Source: Limimaricola cinnabarinus LL-001
Lineage (GTDB): Bacteria > Pseudomonadota > Alphaproteobacteria > Rhodobacterales > Rhodobacteraceae
Direction: 5' to 3'
Length of the DNA: 64,000 nucleotides
Assembly (NCBI RefSeq): GCF_000466965.1
Contig: NZ_BATB01000012.1
Span: forward strand, 1 to 64,000
The notes under the pieces were generated by a model, which saw only the letters and a list, made by a program, of their open reading frames with translations, did not search any database and was not told the DNA's origin. A program made the translations under genes and the position numbers. Numbering within the stretch: the stretch's first letter is position 1; the number at the start of each line of letters is the position of its first letter. Positions 1-10,125 of this stretch are shown here, one piece after another.

Positions 1-30
1 GTGGCGGAGCCCCGCGCGGGCCCCGGCGGG

Positions 31-1398
31 TCAGCCCTGAATCTCGAAGCCGACGACCGTCTGGTCGCCCTTCAGCCCGATGGGCAGGGTGTCGAGATAG
101 GCGTTGGGGGCGCGGCCGTCATAGCCGATGCCATCGATGATGTCGGCGGCGGGCGTCGGTGCCTTGTAGCCGTCGCTGTCCCAGGGGAAATCGGCCTCAT
201 TCGCCAGCCCCTCATCGACCAGCATCCGCGCGGCCTCGAGATAGATCTCGGGCTTGTAGACCGATTTCGCGACCTCGTCGTACCAAGCGTCGTCCTTCGC
301 CTCGGCGATCTGGCCCCAGCGGCGCATCTGGGTGAGGTACCACACCGCGTCCGAGTAGAAAGGATAGGTGGCGTGGTGACGGAAGAAGGTGTTGAAATCG
401 GGCACCTCGCGCACATCGCCCTTCTCGTACTCGAAGGTGCCGGTCATCGAAGCCGCGATCACCTCCGGGTCCGCGCCGACGTAATCGGGGCGCGACAGGA
501 TCTCGACCGCCTCCTCGCGGTTGGCGTTGTCGTTCTCGTCAAGCCAGATCGCGGCGCGGATCAGCGCCTTGGTCAAAGCGATGGTGGTATTGGGGTTTTC
601 CTCGACGAAGGCGGCAGTGAGGCCGAAGACCTTCTCGGGGTTGTTTTTCCACAGCTCGTAATCGGTGATGACCGGCACGCCGATGCCCATGGCGACGGCC
701 TGCTGGTTCCACGGCTCGCCCACGGCGTAGCCATAGATCGTCCCCGCTTCGAGTGTGGCGGGCATCTGCGGCGGCGGCGTCACCGACAACAGCGCCTCGG
801 CGCCGATCTGGCCGGTGGTGTTCTGCTCGGAATAATAGCCGGGCTCGATGCCGCCGGCGGCGAGCCAGTAGCGCAGTTCGTAATTATGGGTCGAGACCGG
901 GAAGACCATGCCCATATTGAAGGGTTTGCCCTCGGCGCGGTAGCTTTCGATCACCGGTTTGAGGGCCTCCGCGGAAATTGGATGCTGCGGTCGGCCTTCG
1001 GCGTCGGTGGGGATGTTCGGCTTCATCTCGTCCCAGACGGCGTTCGACACGGTGATACCGTTGCCGTTGAGATCCATGGAAAACGGCGTGACGATATGCG
1101 CCTCGGTGCCATAGCCGATGGTCGCGGCGAGAGGCTGACCGGCGAGCATGTGCGCCCCATCGAGCTGGCCGTCGATGACGCCGTCGAGCAGCACCTTCCA
1201 GTTGGCTTGCGCCTCGAGCGTGACGAACAGCCCCTCATCCATGAAGTAGCCCTGCTCATAAGCAATCGCGAGCGGCGCCATGTCGGTGAGCTTGATGAAG
1301 CCGAAGGTCAGCTCGTCCTTCTCGAGCGGCAGCATCTCGGCCATGGCGGGGCTCGCCAGAAGGGTCGTGGTGGCGAGGATGGCGGAAAGCCTGTTCAT
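31..1398 (-). CDS. nrtA: Nitrate ABC transporter substrate-binding protein (NrtA/CmpA family)
   Basis: A 455-residue periplasmic binding protein of the NrtA/CmpA family, expected to capture nitrate for an ABC importer. The ATG at 1398 is chosen because it starts a clear signal peptide: Met-Asn-Arg, a hydrophobic core, and cleavage after Ala-Met-Ala near residue 20. The open frame runs further upstream, but that part lies inside the leader and terminator. Family landmarks include [19 protein letters not shown] near the mature N-terminus and [12 protein letters not shown] in the second half. The gene follows nasT-nasS on the same strand behind a structured leader with an intrinsic terminator, the usual layout for NasT-controlled nitrate operons. 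The permease, ATPase and reductase genes would lie beyond the left edge. Specificity for nitrate rather than bicarbonate or cyanate is inferred from the NasST neighbours. Confidence 0.9.
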   Translation of the reverse strand: MNRLSAILATTTLLASPAMAEMLPLEKDELTFGFIKLTDMAPLAIAYEQGYFMDEGLFVTLEAQANWKVLLDGVIDGQLDGAHMLAGQPLAATIGYGTEAHIVTPFSMDLNGNGITVSNAVWDEMKPNIPTDAEGRPQHPISAEALKPVIESYRAEGKPFNMGMVFPVSTHNYELRYWLAAGGIEPGYYSEQNTTGQIGAEALLSVTPPPQMPATLEAGTIYGYAVGEPWNQQAVAMGIGVPVITDYELWKNNPEKVFGLTAAFVEENPNTTIALTKALIRAAIWLDENDNANREEAVEILSRPDYVGADPEVIAASMTGTFEYEKGDVREVPDFNTFFRHHATYPFYSDAVWYLTQMRRWGQIAEAKDDAWYDEVAKSVYKPEIYLEAARMLVDEGLANEADFPWDSDGYKAPTPAADIIDGIGYDGRAPNAYLDTLPIGLKGDQTVVGFEIQG

Positions 1399-1447
1399 GC
1401 GCGTCGTTCCCGTTTCAGGGCCCGGGGGGAAGTACCGGGCAAACATC

Positions 1448-1513
1448 AAAAAAGCCGCCGACTCCGTTCGCAGGACCGTCCCCGAGGGAGGTCGCGAAGA
1501 GTCGAGCGGCTTT
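1448..1513 (-). terminator. Intrinsic terminator in the nrtA leader (probable NasT-controlled attenuator)
   Basis: On the minus strand, AAAGCCGC-T-CGACTC (1513-1499) pairs with GAGTCG-GCGGCTTT (1464-1451): fourteen base pairs with one bulged T, ending in a run of six T. The 34-nt loop holds a further TTCGC/GCGAA pairing. It lies 50 nt before the nrtA start and after nasS, so it would stop read-through into nrtA. NasT-type ANTAR proteins are known to bind leader hairpins and prevent such a terminator from forming. The structure is visible in the sequence; control by NasT is inferred. Confidence 0.8.
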
Positions 1514-1519
1514 GCTCGG

Positions 1520-1570
1520 ATCACCCAGCTTGGTGGGAGATGACTGTCGACCGTGCCCCGTTGCCCGGCC
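1520..1570 (-). promoter_or_regulatory. Two hairpins upstream of the terminator, candidate NasT (ANTAR) RNA target
   Basis: Reading the minus strand, 1570-1549 folds as GGCCGGGC, loop AACGGG, GCACGGTC, with one G-A mismatch and one G-T pair. The six-base loop has A at position 1 and G at position 4, the published rule for ANTAR target loops. A second hairpin at 1541-1520 pairs ATC-CCC with GGG-GAT, with a T-T mismatch, and sits just before the terminator stem. Its loop does not obviously fit the A1/G4 rule. An earlier stem around 1615-1587 (TTGC/GCAA) contains ACCGCG and could be a first element. Folding was done by eye. Confidence 0.45.
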
Positions 1571-1669
1571 TGTGTTTAGATCTGGCCGCCTTTGCCGCGG
1601 TGCTGCAAGGGCGATGCCGCACGGCAGCGAAGTCTCGGGTCGCGCCTTTGCGATCTGCCGCTTTTTCGA

Positions 1670-2835
1670 TCAGTCGGGGACCGAAAGATCGAAAACCCGG
1701 CCATCGAAGAACCGATCGCGCCGCAGCACCAGCCGCCCCGATTCCGATGCGGCCGGGGTGTCGGCTTCGATCGTGCCTTCGAGCTTTTCCGACGCGCCGG
1801 GCATCTCGGCCCCCGTTCCTGCGAGAAGGCGGCGGTAGAGATCGGTGCGGAACACGCCGCGCGCCCGTGCCGTCGCGGCCTGCGGGTCCTGCCCGGCCCG
1901 CTTCGCGAGCCGCCGCGCGATCCATGCTGCCTGACTGCGCCATGGAAAGCTCGCGGCACCTGCGTGAAACTCAACGAATCCCTCGACCCGCCGCGCATCG
2001 CCGCGAGACGAGATGGTGAGCCGCCCCGAAAGCGCGCGGTCGATCACCTCGGCGGGCAGGTTAAGATGCTCGCGCCGCGCCAGAATCTCGGCCGCCGTGG
2101 TGCGGCTGCCGGGCCGGTCGAGCCAGCGGCCCGCGCGCCAGACCGCGCGCATCAGCCGCCCCAGCGTCTCTTCCTCGCGCGCGGCCCAGTCGCTGCGCAC
2201 CGCGAGCACCTTGCCGGCGCAAACGCCCAGATCGCGGCACCGGGCAAGAGCAACTCGCCCACCCCGGTCTCCACCGCAATCGAACCCCACGGTTCGCCGA
2301 CGCAAAAGGCGTCGATCTCTCCGGCGGCGATGGCCTCGGCCATCAAGGGTGGCGGCACGGTGCGGATGTCGATCGCGGGCGCGCCCGGCTCGGAGAGCCA
2401 GTAGTGCAGAAGCTCGGCATGCATGGAGAAGGGAAACGGCACGCCGATGCGCAGCCCCGCCCCCGCCGCCGCGCGCAGCGCCGCCCGCGCGGCCACCGCA
2501 TCCGAAAAATCGAAGCCGAACCCTTGGGCGCGCATCCTCTCGGCCAATGCCCGGCTGACCCCGATCACGTCGCCATTGACCGCCAGCACCGACACCGCCG
2601 AAAGCGGGACCGACACGCCGCCCAAGCCCAGCGCCATGGCGACCGGCACCGGTGACAGCATATGTGCCGCCTCGACGCCGCCAAAGGCCAGCATGTCGCG
2701 CAGCGTCGACCACGAAGGCGCGCGCTCGAGCCGCAGGTCCAGCCCCTCCTCGCGCGCGAAGCCCATCTCGGACGCGGCGATCAGCGGCGCGGCGTCGACA
2801 AGCGGCATGAAACCGATCGAGAGGGCGATGCTCAT
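1670..2835 (-). CDS. nasS: Nitrate/nitrite sensor NasS (one frame break in the sequence)
   Basis: An NrtA/CmpA-fold protein without a signal peptide, beginning MSIALSIGFMPLVDAAPLI. It is therefore cytoplasmic, as expected for NasS, which holds NasT inactive until nitrate or nitrite binds. The start ATG overlaps the nasT stop by four bases (ATGA), indicating translational coupling and matched amounts of the two partners. The frame breaks near 2213-2216: the upstream frame reads to AIWAFAP and the downstream frame continues as GKVLAVRSDWA. Adding one G to GCCGGCAAG (to give GCCGGGCAAG) joins them into 388 codons plus stop. The C-terminal half contains the usual helical region ending in RVFDLSVPD. 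I read the break as a sequence error. Confidence 0.85.
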
Positions 2836-3479
2836 GACAAGAGCCCCGCTGCCGTGACCAGCGCCTCGGCCACGTCGGCCACGCGGCGCCCCTGATCCAT
2901 CGCGGTACGGCGCAAAAGCGCATAGGCCTCGCCCTCGTCGATGCCGCGCGCCTTCATCAACAGGCCCTTGGCGCGGTCGATCACCTTGCGCTCTTCGAGC
3001 GCGCGGCGCGTCGCGGCCAGTTCGGTGCGCATCTGACGGAACACGTGAAACCGGGTCACGGCGGCGTCGATCACCGGCTTGAGCCGTTCGGCCCGCAACC
3101 CGTCGACCACATAGGCCGACACGCCCGCCTCGATCGCGGCCTTGGTGAGCCCGGCTTCGCTGCGATCGACGAACATCGCCACGGGCCGGTCGAGCGGGCT
3201 CGAGGCCAGCGTCAGCTCTTCGAGCGTGTCGCGCGAGGGGTTGGCGATGTCGATCAACACGATGTCGGGGTCACGCTCGGAGATGCGCCGGGCGAGACCG
3301 GTCTGCTCGCCGATGACATGGATGTCGTAATCGCCCGCCTCGCGCAGGCTGTCGACGATCAGCAGCGCCCGATCGCGGTCCTGTTCGACCACGACGATGG
3401 AAAGCCTGTCCTTGACCTGTCGTGCCAGAGCCCCGCCTCCCCGATGAGATCGGCTCTCATCTGCCCGATCCTCGGGCAA
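2832..3479 (-). CDS. nasT: Nitrate regulatory protein NasT, ANTAR-domain antiterminator
   Basis: Response-regulator-like RNA-binding antiterminator. Residues from about 27 to 145 form a receiver fold (LSIVVVEQDRDRALLIVDSL, then DIVLIDIANP with the acidic site). The last ~60 residues are an ANTAR domain (ALEERKVIDRAKGLLMKARG, followed by EGEAYALLRRTAMDQGRRVADVA). The partner NasS is encoded next with a four-base overlap, and a terminator-bearing leader lies beyond nasS, the textbook NasST arrangement. The start is uncertain: the listed start is TTG at 3479, which gives a basic N-terminal extension of about 25 residues not typical of the family, and no in-frame ATG lies closer to the receiver domain. 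A missing base in this stretch is possible. Confidence 0.88.
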   Translation of the reverse strand: MPEDRADESRSHRGGGALARQVKDRLSIVVVEQDRDRALLIVDSLREAGDYDIHVIGEQTGLARRISERDPDIVLIDIANPSRDTLEELTLASSPLDRPVAMFVDRSEAGLTKAAIEAGVSAYVVDGLRAERLKPVIDAAVTRFHVFRQMRTELAATRRALEERKVIDRAKGLLMKARGIDEGEAYALLRRTAMDQGRRVADVAEALVTAAGLLS

Positions 3480-3591
3480 AGACCCATGCGCGCGCCCGGG
3501 TGGGAGGCGGTCAGGCGCGGCGTCGCTCGATTAATGGGCAGGCAGGCGGGCGCTTGCCCATTTCGCGGGACGCTTCGGGACCGCGGCGGGG

Positions 3592-3819
3592 TCAGCGCAG
3601 CGCGTAACCATGCCTGAGCCGCAGCCGCAGAATCCGCGTCGCGAGATCCTGCGCCTCGCGCATCGTGCCCGAGCCCGCGATGCGGATCCGCCCCTGCCCG
3701 CCGATCCGGCCCCAGCGCACCACAAGCGCGGTCTGCGCAAAGAGATCGGGTTCGAGGCTGATCTCGTAGAAGCGGTAGCAATTGCGCGCCGCGTCGATCT
3801 TTTCGAGATGGATCTCCAT
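3592..3819 (-). CDS. Small WGR-domain protein
   Basis: A 75-residue protein that is essentially one WGR domain: MEIHLEKIDAARNCYRFYEI, then VVRWGRIGGQGR with the Trp-Gly-Arg signature near residues 36-38. WGR domains occur in eukaryotic PARPs, bind nucleic acid ends, and appear in many short bacterial proteins of unknown role. The Met at 3819 is preferred because the domain begins there; the frame extends upstream to 3963 without family similarity. It stands alone, between nasT and a lipoprotein gene, both on the same strand. Confidence 0.75.
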   Translation of the reverse strand: MEIHLEKIDAARNCYRFYEISLEPDLFAQTALVVRWGRIGGQGRIRIAGSGTMREAQDLATRILRLRLRHGYALR

Positions 3820-4007
3820 AAAGGCGCCCTGCCCTGCGATGTTCTTTCCATAAGAAGCGCCCGCCCCCTGTCTGGCAAGGGGCGGGCCGGTCACATTCAT
3901 GCAGCGTGCCGAGCGGTCGCCCTGCCGGCGGGCGGCACCGCCAATCATGGCAAAATTGCGCAATGGCGCGGCTGGGTCGTAGTCCCATGCAACGCGCCGG
4001 ACCGGCC

Positions 4008-4754
4008 CTAGTTCAGCCCAAACAGCACGCCGCCGAGGCTCAGCGATCGGTCGAAGCGCCCTTCGCGCAGGAAGGTCAGCACCTGTGCCATCACCAGCGG
4101 GTTGTTCATCATGAAGGTGTGGCTGACCGGCAGGACGATATGATCCTGCGCACCCTCAAGCCGGGTCGAGGCGACCGAGACCTTGCCGTCATCCGGCCCT
4201 TCGATCAGCCCCGAGAACACCGGGTTGAGTGAGGCGTCCCCGGCAATGATGCCGACCTCATAGGAGGGCAGCGGCTCGAGCCGGTTGGGCAGGCTCCCCG
4301 GCTCGGTGCCAAGTTGCAGCCCGGCGGGACCGTTGAGCCACTCGAACGGCTCGAACTCGCCGAAGACATCGACCAGCTCGGAGCCCTTGTTCGGCGGGGC
4401 CAGCATCACCACACGGCCCATCTTGGCGGGGCGATGATCGGTAAGCCAGAGCCGCGCGAGGATGCCGCCCATCGAATGGGTCACGAAATGCACGGTGCGG
4501 TCGCCGCAGGCCCGCACGTCGTCGGGCAGCGCATCGACCAGATCCTCGATCCGCGCCTCGGTCGAGGGGTAGCCGCGATTGACCACCTTGTAGCCATTGG
4601 CTTCGACCACCTCGGCCATCGGCGCAAAGCTGAGGTCGGTGCGCGCGAGGCCGTGCAGGAACACGACGCAGTCCGACGCCGCCTCGGGCGCGGCGCGCAC
4701 GCACCCCGCGAGCAGCGCGAGACAGGTGGTCAAAAGGATCAGCGGACGTGTCAT
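4008..4754 (-). CDS. Lipase-like alpha/beta hydrolase lipoprotein
   Basis: A 248-residue secreted alpha/beta hydrolase. The N-terminus is a lipoprotein signal with lipobox Leu-Ala-Gly-Cys (Cys18). The oxyanion motif [10 protein letters not shown] lies near residues 34-43, the nucleophile elbow THSMGG follows, and a candidate catalytic His sits in [10 protein letters not shown] near the C-terminus. The architecture resembles bacterial lipases and esterases of the PGAP1/triacylglycerol-lipase type that act on acyl esters in the envelope. The substrate cannot be told from the sequence. It is monocistronic, divergent from the NUDIX gene with only about 80 bp between their starts. Confidence 0.75.
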   Translation of the reverse strand: MTRPLILLTTCLALLAGCVRAAPEAASDCVVFLHGLARTDLSFAPMAEVVEANGYKVVNRGYPSTEARIEDLVDALPDDVRACGDRTVHFVTHSMGGILARLWLTDHRPAKMGRVVMLAPPNKGSELVDVFGEFEPFEWLNGPAGLQLGTEPGSLPNRLEPLPSYEVGIIAGDASLNPVFSGLIEGPDDGKVSVASTRLEGAQDHIVLPVSHTFMMNNPLVMAQVLTFLREGRFDRSLSLGGVLFGLN

Positions 4755-4832
4755 GATGCATATCTAGGCGTTCGGCACGCGCCGGACAGGCCACACTTGC
4801 GTGTGATCGCGGCCTTGGGCCATGGTCGCGTC

Positions 4833-5279
4833 ATGAGCACCCCCGTCCGCCTCGCCGTGCGCGCGATCCTGATGCACGAGAATCATTTGCTTTTGGTTAA
4901 TGCCTACAAGGGCCGCGACGATTTATGGTGCGCGCCGGGCGGCGGGGTCGAACCGCATGCCTCGCTGCCCGACAACCTAGCGCGCGAGCTGCACGAGGAA
5001 TGCGGGCTGGAGATCGAAGTGGGTGCGCCCTGCCTCGTCAACGAGTTCCACCACCAGCGGCGCGGCTTTCACCAGGTCGATCTTTATTTCCGCTGCGAGA
5101 TACGTTCGGGCGACCCCTTCGGCGATTGGATCGATCCAGAGGGTATCGTCAGTCACCGGCGATGGGTCACGCGGGACGAGATGGCGAAACTGCGGGTCAA
5201 ACCCGACAGTCTCGCCGCCGTGGCGTGGCAGGATGCGGATGCACCGGGCTATGACCCGTTGGAGCCGATCGTGCTCTAG
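4833..5279 (+). CDS. NUDIX hydrolase
   Basis: A 148-residue NUDIX-fold protein. The NUDIX helix is readable as RELHEECGL (approximate residues 52-60), with GGGVEP before it, so the catalytic Glu pair is present. The residue where the first Glu of the consensus should stand appears to be Ala, so the motif is slightly non-canonical. Members hydrolyse nucleoside diphosphates linked to another group; the substrate here is unknown. The start ATG at 4833 gives MSTPVRLAVRAIL, the first strand of the fold. The stop shares a CTAG with the convergent exporter gene. Confidence 0.8.
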   Translation: MSTPVRLAVRAILMHENHLLLVNAYKGRDDLWCAPGGGVEPHASLPDNLARELHEECGLEIEVGAPCLVNEFHHQRRGFHQVDLYFRCEIRSGDPFGDWIDPEGIVSHRRWVTRDEMAKLRVKPDSLAAVAWQDADAPGYDPLEPIVL

Positions 5280-6022
5280 AGCGCGAAGAACAGCACCGTC
5301 ATCACCAGCCCGACCCCGGTGATGCCGATGCGCAGGAGCGGCATCGGCACGCGCCGCGCCCCGCGCGCCCCGAGATAGCCGCCGATGGTCGTCGCCACCG
5401 CCATGATTAGCGCCGCGTCCCACTCGATCAGCCCGGCGGCGGCATAAGCGGCCGCCGAAACCAGCGACAGCACCGCCGAGAGCAGCACCTTGAGCCCGTT
5501 CATGCCGTGCAGGTTCACGAAGCCGATGAGACCCAACATGGCCAGAAGCAGGATGCCCAGCCCACCGTTGAAATAGCCGCCATAGATCGACACCGCGAGC
5601 ACCGCAGCCCCCGACAGCACCGGCCCCGCCGGGCCGAAACCGCGGGCCCGCACGAAGGCAAGCACGCGCGGGCCCGCAGCGAAAAGCAGCGTGGCAACCA
5701 GCAGCAGCCACGGCACCAGCCCCTCGAACACCGCGCCCGGCGTCACCAGCAGCAGCCCCGCGCCGAGCAGACCGCCCAAGGCTCCAAGCCCGATGATCGC
5801 GCGCAGCTCCAGCGTGCCCTCGGCCGCCACGTCCGATCGGTAGCCCCAAGCCGAGCTGGCATAGCCCGGCAGCGCGCCGATGGTGGCGGTGGCGTTGGCC
5901 GCGATCGGCGGCACGCCGAGCCAGATCAGCGCCGGAAAGGTCAGGAAGGTGCCGCCGCCCGCGACGGCGTTGAGCGCGCCCGCGAGAACGCCCGCGACGG
6001 TGAGCGTGACGAAGAACAGCAT
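5276..6022 (-). CDS. TSUP family (TauE/SafE) membrane permease
   Basis: A 248-residue, very hydrophobic protein with about eight membrane segments and the two-repeat TSUP organisation. The N-terminal signature AGALNAVAGGGTFLTFPAL and the internal GGYFNGGLGILLLAMLG are typical of the TauE/SafE family, which exports or imports small anions such as sulfite, sulfoacetate or organosulfur compounds. There are no sulfur genes alongside, so the substrate stays open. It converges on the NUDIX gene with overlapping stop codons. Confidence 0.8.
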   Translation of the reverse strand: MLFFVTLTVAGVLAGALNAVAGGGTFLTFPALIWLGVPPIAANATATIGALPGYASSAWGYRSDVAAEGTLELRAIIGLGALGGLLGAGLLLVTPGAVFEGLVPWLLLVATLLFAAGPRVLAFVRARGFGPAGPVLSGAAVLAVSIYGGYFNGGLGILLLAMLGLIGFVNLHGMNGLKVLLSAVLSLVSAAAYAAAGLIEWDAALIMAVATTIGGYLGARGARRVPMPLLRIGITGVGLVMTVLFFAL

Positions 6023-6168
6023 GGAGACTCCCCTTGGAACCGGCGCAGACTGGCACGGACCGCCCGATCCATGCCGTGCGCATGCACCGGGAGCAAGGGG
6101 GGTTGCGCAAACGGGAAAAGGGGGCCTTTCGGCCCCCTTCCCTTTTGGATCGGTGAGATCGCGGCAGA

Positions 6169-7852
<1,684 letters not shown>

Positions 7853-7864
7853 TCAGCGAGGATC

Positions 7865-8152
7865 TCAGGCGATGACGCCGAGGATGTCGCTTTCCTTCAT
7901 GATCAGCAGCTCTTCGCCGTTGACGGTGACCTCGGTGCCGGACCACTTGCCGAACAGGACGCGATCGCCTTCCTTGACGGCCATCGCGATCAGTTCGCCA
8001 TTGTCTTTGCGGGCGCCGTCGCCACAGGCGATCACTTCGCCCTCGGCCGGCTTTTCCTTGGCGTTGTCGGGGATGATCAGACCGCCCTTGGTCTTCTCTT
8101 CGCCCTCGACGCGACGCACCAGGACCCGGTCGTGAAGCGGTTTGAATGCCAT
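7865..8152 (-). CDS. groS: Co-chaperonin GroES
   Basis: A 95-residue co-chaperonin, the heptameric lid of GroEL. It begins [20 protein letters not shown], has the mobile-loop region [16 protein letters not shown], and ends with [16 protein letters not shown]. The length is exactly that of the family. It is the first gene of the groES-groEL operon, with a CIRCE operator and a housekeeping-type promoter directly upstream, so HrcA repression and heat induction are expected. A GGAG-like ribosome site (GAGGAGCTG) stands before the ATG. Confidence 0.97.
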   Translation of the reverse strand: MAFKPLHDRVLVRRVEGEEKTKGGLIIPDNAKEKPAEGEVIACGDGARKDNGELIAMAVKEGDRVLFGKWSGTEVTVNGEELLIMKESDILGVIA

Positions 8153-8205
8153 CTCTGCAGCTCCTCAGCAGTATATGTGTTCTCATGCCCCCGAACTCGG
8201 AGGCA

Positions 8206-8232
8206 TTAGCACTCCCATCTGGTGAGTGCCAA
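8206..8232. promoter_or_regulatory. CIRCE operator (HrcA binding site) of groESL
   Basis: TTAGCACTC, nine bases, GAGTGCCAA: the CIRCE inverted repeat with exact 9-bp spacing and one departure from the consensus (GAGTGCTAA) in the right arm. It lies 54 bp upstream of the groES start, directly after the predicted promoter, where bound HrcA would block transcription. Confidence 0.95.
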
Positions 8233-8240
8233 CACCGGGA

Positions 8241-8269
8241 GAGGTAAGCAGGGCTCACGGAGCTGTCAA
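8241..8269 (-). promoter_or_regulatory. Predicted groESL promoter
   Basis: On the minus strand TTGACA (8269-8264) is followed after 17 bp by TACCTC (8246-8241). The -35 is a perfect sigma-70 match and also begins with the CTTG favoured by alphaproteobacterial heat-shock sigma factors; the -10 is weak. Transcription would begin about where CIRCE starts, which fits repression by HrcA. Confidence 0.6.
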
Positions 8270-8503
8270 GCGGCATGGCACGCGCAAATGTCACGCCTCG
8301 CGCGCGCGTATGAGAATTTTGAGAAAAGGAGTTCTCACGGGGACGTGTCCGTGCACTATGCCCCCAGGACAACCCCGGACCGGGAGGGCGGCTTATGACT
8401 CGAGGATATTCTCTCATCGGCTAGAGGCCGTGCCACCGTCTGTCGCGGAGGGCCGGTTCGCCCCCGCTTCCGCATTTCGATCCCCCCCTTCAGGTCCTGC
8501 TTC

Positions 8504-8674
8504 ATGACACCCCGTATTGACGTGGCCGATCCTTCGGTCGCCGCCTGCCGTCGTCCCGTGCGACGCGCTTCGCCCGCCGCGTGCCGCACCGCCCTTTGGG
8601 CCTCGTGGCGCGCATGGTGGGGCCGAACCGGCAGCGCCTTGATCTGCCATTACCCGCGCGCCTCTCCGCTCTAG
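8504..8674 (+). CDS. Doubtful 56-residue ORF in the groES-ppaC gap
   Basis: An ATG-to-TAG frame of 56 codons (MTPRIDVADPSVAACRRPVR...), rich in Arg, Ala and Trp. There is no convincing ribosome site and no family I recognise. Neighbouring frames are also open because of the high GC content, so this may be chance. It is listed because it lies in an otherwise gene-free 970-bp stretch. Confidence 0.15.
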   Translation: MTPRIDVADPSVAACRRPVRRASPAACRTALWASWRAWWGRTGSALICHYPRASPL

Positions 8675-8815
8675 GGCCGAGACCGCCAGCGACCATTTCC
8701 CGCCCCCGGTGACGCCGACCGCGCCACCGGACGGATGAGACGTGGCCGCCGTTCCGACCGGGCATGGGTTCTCCATGCCCAAGAACTCAACCCATGGATG
8801 AAAAGGAATTACCCA

Positions 8816-9065
8816 ATGCATCCCCCATCCTACATCGTCGATCACCGTGCCGAGCCCGACCCCCCGCTCCTTGGGAGGAGCGGCCCCGCGTGCGGCGCGG
8901 TGGGCCCCGACGGCTCGATCTGAGCGCACCGCATACGGGCACCGGCCTCGCCGTGCAGCGCGCCGCAAGCGACGATCTCCCCGCCCCCCGCACCGGGGCC
9001 GGGGCGTCTGGCCGCGCCTGCGGGCGCTGCTGGATCGCAGGCCCAAGACGGAGCCTGCGCGGTGA
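8816..9065 (+). CDS. Possible small Arg-rich protein (frame needs two restored bases)
   Basis: ATG at 8816 follows a good ribosome site (AAGGAATTACCC before the start) and reads MHPPSYIVDHRAEPDPP. In the raw sequence it stops at 8923. Restoring one G near 8869 and one near 9010, in the same kinds of context as the losses seen in known genes nearby, gives a single 83-residue frame ending LRALLDRRPKTEPAR. The C-terminus resembles the short basic helices of many small alphaproteobacterial proteins, but I cannot name a family. The region 8233-9203 also holds a hairpin GGGCATGG-gttct-CCATGCCC at 8760-8780; I see nothing else there. Confidence 0.3.
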
Positions 9066-9203
9066 CACGGGGGGGCGGCGTGGAGATCCGCACCGCCCCT
9101 CCCCACCCTTTCTCGCGAGATCCGTCGGGCGGGTGACAAGCCCCGTGCCCCTGCCTATAAGGCGCGCGACCCGTTCACCCGTATTTCTGCGAAGGATCTC
9201 CCC

Positions 9204-10120
9204 ATGACCACGCTCGTCTTCGGCCACAAGCGCCCGACACCGATTCGACCGGCTCGCCGCTCATCTGGGCCTGGTATCTCGGTCAGCGCGGCGAAACCGC
9301 CGAAGCCCGCCTTCTCGGCACGCCCAACACCGAAGCCAGCTTCGTGGCCGAGCGCTGGGGCTTCGAGTTGCCGCAGATCATCGACGACGTGGAAGAGGGT
9401 CAGAAGGTCGTCCTCGTCGACACCAACAACCCCGCCGAGCTGCCCGCCTCGATCAACAAGGCCGACATCCTCGCGATCATCGACCACCACAAGCTGTTCG
9501 GCGGCCTCGAGACCAAGGGCCCGATCGACATCACCATCAAGCCCGTGGCCTGCACCGCCACCATCATGCACGAGCTGATGGGCCACGTCGCCACCGAGAT
9601 GCCCGAAGGCATCAAGGGGCTGATGCTGTCGTGCATCCTCAGCGACACACTGGAATTCCGCTCGCCCACCACCACCCCGGCCGACAAGGCGCTGGCCGAG
9701 CGTCTGGCCGCCGATCTCGGCGTCGACATCTCCGGCTATGCGAGCGAGATGTTCGCCGCCAAGTCCGACGTCTCCGCCTTCTCCGAAGCCGAGCTGCTGC
9801 GCATGGACAGCAAGGAGACCACCGTCGAGGGCAAGAAGCTGCGCGTGAGCGTGCTCGAGACCACCTCGCCCGATCAGGTGCTGTCGCGCAAGGCGGCGCT
9901 GCTTGAGGCGATGCCCAAGGTCGCGGCCGAGGACGGCGCCGACGAGGTGCTCCTGTTCGTCGTCGACATCCTCAAGGAAGAGGCGACGATGCTCATCCCC
10001 AACGACGCGGTGAAGGCGATCGCCGAGAAAAGCTTCGGCGCGACCGTTTCGGGCGACAGCGTCGTGCTGCCCGGCGTGATGAGCCGCAAGAAGCAGATCA
10101 TCCCCGTGCTGAAGGTCTGA
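9204..10120 (+). CDS. ppaC: Manganese-dependent inorganic pyrophosphatase (one frame break)
   Basis: DHH-family (family II) pyrophosphatase that splits pyrophosphate to phosphate in the cytosol and so pulls biosynthetic reactions forward. ATG at 9204 gives MTTLVFGHK. The frame breaks at about 9230: after CACAAG one base is missing, after which the sequence continues as PDTDSTGSPLIWAWYLGQRG, the metal-binding PDTD motif. Other landmarks are the DHH motif IIDHHKLFGG and the C-terminal SRKKQIIP loop that closes over the active site. With one base restored the protein has 305 residues, the family length. The next gene follows after five bases. Confidence 0.93.
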
Positions 10121-10125
10121 GGCGC

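Noticed and set aside
1..2019. A 672-codon open frame on the plus strand
   Set aside because: It runs antisense to nrtA and nasS. Its composition is the reverse-complement shadow typical of high-GC genes, and it has no domain.
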